Assembly (NCBI GenBank): GCA_030146725.1
Contig: JASLBJ010000137.1
Location: 1 to 5,196 of the forward strand
From: Sphingomicrobium sp.
GTDB taxonomy: Bacteria > Pseudomonadota > Alphaproteobacteria > Sphingomonadales > Sphingomonadaceae
DNA: 5,196 nucleotides
Direction of reading: 5' to 3'
The position numbers were made by a program, and so were the translations under genes. A model generated the notes under the pieces. The model searched no databases, was not told the origin of the DNA, and saw only the letters and a program-made list of their open reading frames with translations. Positions 1-5,196 of the stretch are shown in pieces (position 1 is the stretch's first letter; every line of letters begins with the position of its first letter).

Positions 1-357
1 GTAGGCGCTGTCGTCGAGCGTCGCGACCGCATGGGCAACGGCGCCGAAATCGTTGACGATGGTGAAGCGCTCGACGCCGAGCTTCTCCTGCATCAGGGCC
101 GGACGGATGACCCATGGATTGTTGGTCAGCTTGAGCAATTCGCCGCCCACTGGTCCCGCGAAGGCCATCGCGAACTCGTCCGGTAGCTCCCGCCCGGACT
201 GTCGCCCGAACTCCTCCCACGCCGTTTGGAAACTCGCATGCTCGCTCGTCTTGAGCGTGACGGGTTCGCCCAGTTCGACAACGCGGTGGCCGTCCACAGA
301 GGCAATCGCGAAGCGCGCGTGAGTGCCGCCGACGTCTGAAGTAACAATCTGTCTCAT
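1..357 (-). CDS. glk: Glucokinase, N-terminal 119 residues (cut by window edge)
   Basis: Cytoplasmic ATP-dependent kinase that makes glucose-6-phosphate, the substrate of the Zwf encoded upstream. I translated 119 codons with no stop; the gene leaves the window at position 1. The N-terminus carries the phosphate-binding motif [10 protein letters not shown] (residues 8-17), then FAGPV (66-70), LTNNPW (77-82) and VNDF (101-104). D103 is the expected catalytic Asp of the bacterial Glk family (E. coli Glk has NDF at the matching place). Family members are about 320 aa, so roughly a third is visible. The ATG at 357-355 overlaps the edd stop as ATGA, which suggests translational coupling; no strong Shine-Dalgarno precedes it. 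The motif follows the start directly, so the start is well supported. A ROK-type kinase is less likely, because the NDF context and motif spacing fit the Glk family. Confidence 0.95.
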   Translation of the reverse strand, partial: MRQIVTSDVGGTHARFAIASVDGHRVVELGEPVTLKTSEHASFQTAWEEFGRQSGRELPDEFAMAFAGPVGGELLKLTNNPWVIRPALMQEKLGVERFTIVNDFGAVAHAVATLDDSAY

Positions 358-2168
358 GATATCGCTTCGTCCATTGCAGCAAGCATTGCCGACGCACCGG
401 CCTCGGCATTGTCGCAAGTGTGACGCATCAGCGCAAACAGCTCGCGCCCGGTGCCGACCGGCTGGGGCGGGGCAGGGGCCACTTCGCGTGCCGCAAGGTC
501 TACTCCGACCGCCTCCAGTTGACCGGTTCGACCGCACACCCGGATCATGTCACCGTCACGAACACGCGCCAGCGGGCCGTCGGGCAGCGCCTCGGGTGAG
601 ACATGGATCGCAGCCGGCACCTTGCCGCTCGCGCCCGACATCCGCCCGTCGGTGACCAGCGCAACGCGGTGCCCGCGGTCCTGCAGCACGCCAAGCACTG
701 GAGTCAGCTTGTGCAGTTCGGGCATGCCGTTGGCGCGGGGTCCCTGGAAGCGGACGACGGCGACGAAATCCCGGTCGAGTTCGCCGGCCTTGAACGCGTC
801 AAGGACCTGCTGCTGGTCCGAAAACACCAGCGCGGGCGCCTCGATCGTCCAGCGGTCAGGGTCGATTGCGCTGGTCTTGAGCGTCGCACGGCCAAGATTG
901 CCCTGCACCAGCCGCATCCCGCCATCGGGCAGGAACGGATCGCTTGCGGGCCTGAGGATCGTCTGATCGCCGCTCTCGCCCGATCGCTCCCTGGCAACAT
1001 CCTTGTCTCGAAGCACCGGATTGGCTGTCCACGCGCGCATCTCGTCCGCACCCGCAGTCAGCGTGTCCTCGTGGAGCAAGCCGTTCTCGAGCAAGGTGCT
1101 GGTGACGAACGCCATTCCGCCGGCGCGGTGAAAATCGTTCACGTCATGCGAGCCGTTGGGGTAAACCCGGGCGATCAGCGGCACTGCGCCCGACAGCGTG
1201 TCGAAATCCTCCCAATCGATCGTGATCCCGGCGGCCCGCGCGATCGCGGGCAGATGGATCGCATGATTGGTCGATCCGCCGGTCGCGAGCAGCCCGGCCA
1301 TGGCGTTGACGATCGATTTCTCGTCCACGACTTCAGCCAATGGACGGGCATGGTCGCGTCCGAGTTGCACTAGCCGGTGGACGGCTGCGCGGGTCAGCGC
1401 CTGGCGCAGCGGGTCCTGCGGGTTGATGAAGGCCGCATTGGGCACATGCAGGCCCATCAGCTCCATCATCATCTGGTTGGAATTGGCCGTGCCGTAAAAC
1501 GTGCAGGTGCCGGGCGAGTGGTAGGACGCCGACTCGGCTTCGAGCAGTTCCACGCGGCCGACCTTGCCTTCGGCATAGAGCTGGCGAACCCGCTGTTTTT
1601 CCTTGTTGGGCAGGCCGGAAGGCATCGGCCCGCCGGGGATCAGCAGCGTCGGCAGATGGCCGAAGCGAAGGGCGCCGATCAGCAGGCCCGGCACGATCTT
1701 GTCGCAGATGCCGAGCATCGCGACCGCGTCGAACATCCCGTGGCTGAGCGCGACCGCGGTGCTCATCGCGATCACGTCACGGCTGAACAGTGAGAGGTCC
1801 ATTCCGGCCTGGCCCTGAGTCACGCCGTCGCACATTGCCGGAACGCCGCCGGCAACCTGCGCGGTGGCGCCAACCTCGCGAGCGAAGATTTTGATCTGCT
1901 CGGGGAAGCGCGCGTAGGGCTGATGCGCCGAGAGCATGTCGTTGTAGGCGGTGACGATCCCGATATTGGGTCCGGCAATCGCGCGGATGCGGTCCTTGTC
2001 GCCCTCTGCAGCTGCGAAGCCGTGTGCGAAATTGCCGCACGACATGCGCGGACGACTGATCCCCGCATCGCGTTGCTCGGCCATCAGCTGGAGGTAGCGG
2101 GTGCGGCGCGGGCGCGACCGCTCGATGATCCGCTCGGTTACGCTGGCAATTGTCGGATGCAGGGTCAT
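354..2168 (-). CDS. edd: 6-phosphogluconate dehydratase (Entner-Doudoroff)
   Basis: Cytoplasmic [4Fe-4S] dehydratase of the IlvD/Edd family that converts 6-phosphogluconate to 2-keto-3-deoxy-6-phosphogluconate, the committed Entner-Doudoroff step. With the ATG at 2168-2166 the protein has 604 residues, against 603 recalled for E. coli Edd, and its opening ([12 protein letters not shown]) lines up with the E. coli N-terminus. Visible motifs: SCGN with C44, [10 protein letters not shown] (75-84), CDGVTQGQ with C113, the first family signature CDKIVPG (155-161, C155), LPNKEK (186-191), TGGSTNH (296-302), [10 protein letters not shown] (479-488) and the second signature [11 protein letters not shown] (505-515). 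Edd is favoured over dihydroxy-acid dehydratase (IlvD) by the Edd-like [18 protein letters not shown] segment (216-233), the length and the zwf/glk neighbours. The frame stays open to an ATG at 2234, but that 22-residue extension would lie inside zwf and looks like non-coding Arg-rich translation. A GTG at 2177-2175, overlapping the zwf stop as GTGA, is a possible alternative start. Confidence 0.97.
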   Translation of the reverse strand: MTLHPTIASVTERIIERSRPRRTRYLQLMAEQRDAGISRPRMSCGNFAHGFAAAEGDKDRIRAIAGPNIGIVTAYNDMLSAHQPYARFPEQIKIFAREVGATAQVAGGVPAMCDGVTQGQAGMDLSLFSRDVIAMSTAVALSHGMFDAVAMLGICDKIVPGLLIGALRFGHLPTLLIPGGPMPSGLPNKEKQRVRQLYAEGKVGRVELLEAESASYHSPGTCTFYGTANSNQMMMELMGLHVPNAAFINPQDPLRQALTRAAVHRLVQLGRDHARPLAEVVDEKSIVNAMAGLLATGGSTNHAIHLPAIARAAGITIDWEDFDTLSGAVPLIARVYPNGSHDVNDFHRAGGMAFVTSTLLENGLLHEDTLTAGADEMRAWTANPVLRDKDVARERSGESGDQTILRPASDPFLPDGGMRLVQGNLGRATLKTSAIDPDRWTIEAPALVFSDQQQVLDAFKAGELDRDFVAVVRFQGPRANGMPELHKLTPVLGVLQDRGHRVALVTDGRMSGASGKVPAAIHVSPEALPDGPLARVRDGDMIRVCGRTGQLEAVGVDLAAREVAPAPPQPVGTGRELFALMRHTCDNAEAGASAMLAAMDEAIS

Positions 2169-2173
2169 TGCGG

Positions 2174-3628
2174 TCACTCGTTCCAGCTGACGCCGTCGCG
2201 TTCGGTCAGCGCGATCGCGGCCGAGGGTCCCCACGATCCCGCTGCATATTGGCGCGGGGTCACGGATGCTTCAGCCAGTCCGGCGCGGATGTGGTCGACC
2301 CAAGCCCATTGCGCCTCGACCTCGTCGCGGCGGACGAACAGCGTCGGGTCGCCGTCGATGAGGTCGAGCAGCAGGCGCTCGTACGCGATCCGCCGGCGAA
2401 ATTCTGCGAAGGCGTCGGACCGGCCAAGGTCGAGCCGCAGTTCGCGCAGGCGGACGCCCGAGCGGTCGAGGCCCGGCGTCTTGCCCATCAGCTGAAGCCG
2501 GATCGTCTCCTCGGGCTGAAGCTTGATGATTAGCTTGTTGGGCTCGGCGATCGCCCCGCGCTCGGCGAAGATCGAATGCGGCACCGGCTTGAACTGGATG
2601 AAGATCTCGGTCTCGCGTCGCGGCATCCTCTTGCCGGTGCGCAGGAAGAAGGGCACGCCCTTCCAGCGCCAATTGTCAACATGCGCCTTGATCGCGACGA
2701 AGGTCTCGGTCCCGCTCGTCCGGCCAAGCTCCTCGGCATAGCCGGGCACCGCGGATCCATCGACCGCGCCCTCGCCATATTGGCCGGGAACCACGTGGGA
2801 GGGGTCGAGCCGCCGAAGCGAGCGCAGCACCTTGACCTTCTCATCGCGCACGCTGGTTGCGTCGAAGCTGGTCGGCGGCTCCATCGCAACCAGCGCAAGC
2901 AGTTGCAGCATATGGTTCTGGACCATGTCGCGAAGCGCGCCCGAGCCGTCGTAATAGTCGCCGCGTCCCTCGACTCCGACCGTCTCGGCGATGCTGATCT
3001 GGACATGGTCGATGTGGCCGTTGTTCCACAGCGGCTCGAACATCGAATTGGCAAAGCGCAGCGCAAGCAGGTTCTGCACCGTCTCCTTGCCGAGATAATG
3101 GTCGATGCGGAAGATCTGCTCTTCGGGAAAGGCCGAGGCCACCGCATCGTTGATCTCGCGACTCGAGGCGAGATCGGTGCCGAGCGGTTTCTCGAGCGCC
3201 ATCCGGACGTCCGGGCAGGCGAGCCCGGCGGCCGCCAGTCCATCGATTGTCTGCTTGAACAGCGACGGTGCCGTCGAGAGGAATATGCCCAACCCCTCGT
3301 TAGGATCGCCGACCGTGCTTGCAAGCCGGGCAAATGCACCCGGGTCCTTGATGTCGAGCGGCACATAGGACAGCCGCTCGAGGAACGTGTCGGCCAGATC
3401 CGAATTGAAGAACTCGGCCGGCAGGAACTCCTCAAGCGCTTCGCGGGCGCGGCTGCGAAAGGCCGCGTCGTCGAGTACTGTCCGGGCCGTTCCGACGATC
3501 TTGAGCTCCGGCGGCAGCAGCCCGTCGGCCTGCAGCCCGTAAAGCGACGGGAGCAGCATCCGCCGCGAGAGGTCGCCAGTCGCTCCGAACAACAGGAGAG
3601 TCTGTGCTCGCTTGCGGGGAAGTGCCAT
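2174..3628 (-). CDS. zwf: Glucose-6-phosphate 1-dehydrogenase
   Basis: Cytoplasmic enzyme that oxidises glucose-6-phosphate to 6-phosphoglucono-1,5-lactone with reduction of NAD(P)+. It is the first gene of the zwf-edd-glk operon. The product is 484 residues, typical of the family (Leuconostoc enzyme 485). The Rossmann dinucleotide-binding motif FGATGDL is at residues 14-20 and VGTAR at 45-49; R49 matches the cofactor-phosphate-contacting Arg of the Leuconostoc enzyme. Others are EKPLG (146-150, K147), the substrate signature RIDHYLGKE (174-182, with D176 and H177), [12 protein letters not shown] (231-242, H239 as catalytic base) and the [14 protein letters not shown] segment (322-335). An in-frame TAA at 3640-3638 lies four codons upstream, and the next Met (residue 24) falls after the binding motif, so the ATG at 3628 is the only plausible start. 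No Shine-Dalgarno is visible before it. The stop is 5 nt from the edd ATG. The family call is secure; cofactor preference cannot be read with confidence. Confidence 0.98.
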   Translation of the reverse strand: MALPRKRAQTLLLFGATGDLSRRMLLPSLYGLQADGLLPPELKIVGTARTVLDDAAFRSRAREALEEFLPAEFFNSDLADTFLERLSYVPLDIKDPGAFARLASTVGDPNEGLGIFLSTAPSLFKQTIDGLAAAGLACPDVRMALEKPLGTDLASSREINDAVASAFPEEQIFRIDHYLGKETVQNLLALRFANSMFEPLWNNGHIDHVQISIAETVGVEGRGDYYDGSGALRDMVQNHMLQLLALVAMEPPTSFDATSVRDEKVKVLRSLRRLDPSHVVPGQYGEGAVDGSAVPGYAEELGRTSGTETFVAIKAHVDNWRWKGVPFFLRTGKRMPRRETEIFIQFKPVPHSIFAERGAIAEPNKLIIKLQPEETIRLQLMGKTPGLDRSGVRLRELRLDLGRSDAFAEFRRRIAYERLLLDLIDGDPTLFVRRDEVEAQWAWVDHIRAGLAEASVTPRQYAAGSWGPSAAIALTERDGVSWNE

Positions 3629-3659
3629 GGGCCGGGCTTATGGTGCAGCTTAAGACAAA

Positions 3660-3665
3660 ATCATA
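3660..3665 (-). promoter_or_regulatory. Candidate -10 box of the zwf-edd-glk promoter
   Basis: On the minus strand these bases read TATGAT, five of six matches to the sigma-70 -10 consensus. Transcription would begin near 3653, giving a leader of about 25 nt before the zwf ATG. The matching -35 position (about 3682-3689) is poor: with a 17-nt spacer it reads TGATAG. That stretch is also half of the palindrome at 3675-3688. The promoter may therefore depend on a regulator or be weak on its own. This is pattern reading only. Confidence 0.4.
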
Positions 3666-3668
3666 GGC

Positions 3669-3696
3669 TTGCCTTGTTAGCGCTATCACCTAGAAA
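3669..3696 (+). promoter_or_regulatory. Candidate promoter of the GH3 glucosidase gene
   Basis: A possible -35, TTGCCT (3669-3674, four of six matches), is followed after 16 nt by a possible -10, TAGAAA (3691-3696, four of six). Transcription would start near 3703, about 22 nt before the GTG start and just upstream of the ribosome binding site. The 14-bp palindrome occupies nearly all of the spacer, so a bound repressor would be expected to block polymerase here. Both boxes are imperfect, so the assignment is tentative. Confidence 0.35.
3675..3688. promoter_or_regulatory. Candidate LacI/GalR-family operator
   Basis: TGTTAGC followed by GCTATCA forms a 14-bp near-palindrome with a central CG and six of seven complementary base pairs; the only mismatch is at the third position of the half-site. 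CG-centred palindromes of this length are typical of LacI/GalR-family sugar regulators. It is the only such element in the divergent 96-nt region. It fills the spacer of the presumed GH3 promoter and overlaps the -35 position of the presumed zwf promoter. The regulator gene is not in this window. Confidence 0.55.
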
Positions 3697-3710
3697 TATT
3701 CGGCTGAACG

Positions 3711-3716
3711 AGGGAG
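3711..3716 (+). promoter_or_regulatory. Ribosome binding site of the GH3 gene
   Basis: AGGGAG lies 8 nt upstream of the GTG at 3725-3727, which is good Shine-Dalgarno spacing. It decides the start: an in-frame TGA at 3719-3721 prevents any start further upstream, and the first in-frame ATG (codon 25) would remove the whole export signal. Confidence 0.75.
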
Positions 3717-3724
3717 ACTGACGC

Positions 3725-5196
3725 GTGCGCCAAGCGATCGTGATCGCAACACTCTTTGCCACCACCGCCTGTGCAACGGTGGCTCCACCGTCGGCCATGC
3801 CGGTCGTGCCCGCCGAATCGGCTCCGGTGGCCGAAGCGCCGCAACAAGACGGTCGCGTGAGGTGGCCGTCGGTGACCAGCGCCGTTGCCCAGGATCCGGC
3901 AATCGAGGCGCGTGCTCAAAGCATTCTCCAGCGCATGAGCCTGGAAGAGAAAGTCGGGCAGATCATCCAGCCCGACATTTCCAGCGTCACGCCCGCGGAC
4001 ATGCTGCGCTACAAGTTCGGATCGATCCTTGCGGGCGGCAACAGTTCTCCCGGTGGCAAGGAAAATGCTCCGGCGGCGGAATGGCTGAAGCTTGCCGACG
4101 CTTTTTGGGACGCCTCGATGGGTGCCCAGTGGAGCGGCGAGAAGATCCCGATGATCTTCGGCATCGATGCGGTCCACGGCCATGCCAATGTGCCCGGAGC
4201 GACGATCTTCCCGCACAACATCGGCCTTGGCGCGGCCCGCAATCCGCAGCTGATCGGCCGCATCGGTGACGTCACCGCACGCGAAATGGTCGTGACCGGG
4301 ATCGACTGGGACTTCTCGCCGACGCTTGCGGTCGTTCGAGATGACCGCTGGGGCCGCACTTACGAGGGCTTTTCGGAAGAGGGCTCGATCGTCAACAGCT
4401 ATGCCGGCCCGATGGTCGAGGGGCTTCAGGGCCGTCCGGGCACCAGCGGCTTCCTTGGTGCAGGCAAGGTCATCGCGACGGCCAAGCACTTCGTCGGCGA
4501 CGGCGGCACCACCGGGGGCCGCGACCAGGGCGACAATGCGGCGACCGACGAGGAGATCCGCGACATCCACGGCGCCGGCTACCCCCCTGCGGTTGCCGCC
4601 GGAGTCCAGGCGGTGATGGCCTCCTACAACAGCGTTCGCGGGACCAAGATGCATGGCAACGGCCCGATGCTGACCGGCGCTCTCAAGGGGGACATGAACT
4701 TCGACGGACTGGTGGTCGGCGACTGGAACGGCCACGGCCAGATCCCCGGCTGCACCAACACGTCCTGCGCGGCGTCCGTCAATGCCGGCCTCGACATGTT
4801 CATGGCCCCTGACAGCTGGAAGGGCCTGTACGACAGCACGCTTGCCCAGGCACGATCGGGTGAAATCCCGATGGCTCGCCTCGACGATGCGGTTCGCCGG
4901 ATCCTCCGAGTGAAGCTCCGTGCCGGCATGTTCGAGAAGTCAAAGCCTTCGGCCCGGCCGCTCGCTGGGCAGTATGCGCTGCTCGGCTCGCCCGATCACC
5001 GCGCAGTCGCTCGCCAGGCAGTGCGCGAATCGCTCGTGCTGCTCAAGAACCGCGGCAATCTCCTTCCGCTCAAGCCCGGCATGAACGTCCTTGTTGCCGG
5101 CGATGGCGCCGACAACATGTCCAAGCAGGCGGGCGGCTGGACAATCACCTGGCAAGGCACCGACGTGACCCGCGCCGACTTCCCCAACGCCGACAC
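3725..5196 (+). CDS. Exported GH3 beta-glucosidase / exo-beta-glucanase, N-terminal 490 residues (cut by window edge)
   Basis: Glycoside hydrolase family 3 enzyme expected to remove glucose from beta-glucosides or beta-glucans outside the cytoplasm. Residues 1-16 form a short export signal: one Arg, then a hydrophobic stretch ending TTAC. C16 could be a lipidated Cys, but the lipobox is weak. A Pro/Ala-rich linker follows (about 17-45). The family 3 barrel begins near 60, with MSLEEKVGQ (71-79), GIDAVHGH (146-153), DDRWGRTYEGFSE (206-218) and the substrate-binding KHFVGDGG (254-261). VVGDW (330-334) carries the predicted nucleophile D333. A Cys pair (C343, C348) follows, as in barley ExoI/ExoP-like enzymes. 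The second domain starts around 425 (VARQAVRESLVLLKN) and shows GGWTITWQG (470-478), also characteristic of that subgroup. The acid/base Glu should lie beyond the window; members run to about 800 residues or more. The start is GTG with a good ribosome binding site. Exact substrate (cellobiose, laminarin or other glucans) cannot be read from the sequence. Confidence 0.94.
   Translation, partial: MRQAIVIATLFATTACATVAPPSAMPVVPAESAPVAEAPQQDGRVRWPSVTSAVAQDPAIEARAQSILQRMSLEEKVGQIIQPDISSVTPADMLRYKFGSILAGGNSSPGGKENAPAAEWLKLADAFWDASMGAQWSGEKIPMIFGIDAVHGHANVPGATIFPHNIGLGAARNPQLIGRIGDVTAREMVVTGIDWDFSPTLAVVRDDRWGRTYEGFSEEGSIVNSYAGPMVEGLQGRPGTSGFLGAGKVIATAKHFVGDGGTTGGRDQGDNAATDEEIRDIHGAGYPPAVAAGVQAVMASYNSVRGTKMHGNGPMLTGALKGDMNFDGLVVGDWNGHGQIPGCTNTSCAASVNAGLDMFMAPDSWKGLYDSTLAQARSGEIPMARLDDAVRRILRVKLRAGMFEKSKPSARPLAGQYALLGSPDHRAVARQAVRESLVLLKNRGNLLPLKPGMNVLVAGDGADNMSKQAGGWTITWQGTDVTRADFPNAD

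Noticed and set aside
1234..1251. GC-rich hairpin with 7-bp arms (GCCCGCG / CGCGGGC) and CGAT loop
   Set aside because: It lies inside conserved edd coding sequence and has no T-tract on either side, so it is not a terminator. Such hairpins are expected by chance at this GC content.
603..1373. Plus-strand open frame of 256 codons inside edd
   Set aside because: Antisense shadow of conserved edd sequence; low-complexity His/Arg-rich translation with no family resemblance.
2169..2234. Upstream 22-residue extension of Edd to an ATG at 2234
   Set aside because: It would overlap the end of zwf by about 60 nt, and its Arg-rich translation does not match the known Edd N-terminus. The ATG at 2168 gives the family length of 604.
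2576..3721. Long plus-strand open frame (381 codons) opposite zwf, running into the intergenic region
   Set aside because: It lies antisense to a fully conserved zwf with every family motif. Its translation is rich in Arg, Gly and Gln with no recognisable domain, as expected from high-GC antisense frames.
3686..4735. Long minus-strand open frame (349 codons) opposite the GH3 gene
   Set aside because: The plus strand encodes an uninterrupted GH3 protein with its catalytic and substrate-binding motifs. The antisense product has no recognisable motif and would cover the divergent control region.
4999..5196. Minus-strand open frames at the right edge (66-71 codons)
   Set aside because: They are antisense to the second domain of the GH3 enzyme and have no support from motifs or start signals.

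Overview
The window is GC-rich and densely coding. It looks like chromosomal DNA of an alphaproteobacterium, most likely a sphingomonad (Sphingomonadales). Two things point there: the gene order zwf-edd-glk, which is the order I recall from Zymomonas and many Sphingomonas relatives, and a Zwf whose motifs read closely like the Zymomonas enzyme as I remember it. No alignment was run, so the lineage call is an inference.

Layout: positions 1-3628 hold three tightly packed minus-strand genes, read from right to left. They are zwf (glucose-6-phosphate dehydrogenase, complete, 484 aa), edd (6-phosphogluconate dehydratase, complete, 604 aa) and the first 119 codons of glk (glucokinase), which runs off the left edge. 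The zwf-edd gap is 5 nt and edd overlaps glk by 4 nt (ATGA), so the three genes almost certainly form one operon. Positions 3629-3724 are a 96-nt divergent intergenic region. From 3725 to the right edge there is one plus-strand gene: the first 490 codons of an exported glycoside hydrolase family 3 (GH3) beta-glucosidase/exo-beta-glucanase, with a GTG start and a clear Shine-Dalgarno.

The genes form a logical pathway. The exported GH3 enzyme would release glucose from beta-glucosides outside the cytoplasm. Glk phosphorylates glucose, Zwf oxidises glucose-6-phosphate, and Edd makes KDPG, the intermediate of the Entner-Doudoroff pathway. Between the divergent genes lies a CG-centred 14-bp near-palindrome of the type bound by LacI/GalR regulators. 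It fills the spacer of the likely GH3 promoter and lies where the -35 of the likely zwf promoter should be, so one regulator could control both directions.

The window is mostly ordinary central metabolism. I see no mobile element, CRISPR array, RNA gene or convincing terminator. The intergenic control region and its link between beta-glucoside breakdown and the Entner-Doudoroff operon are the parts most worth a second look.
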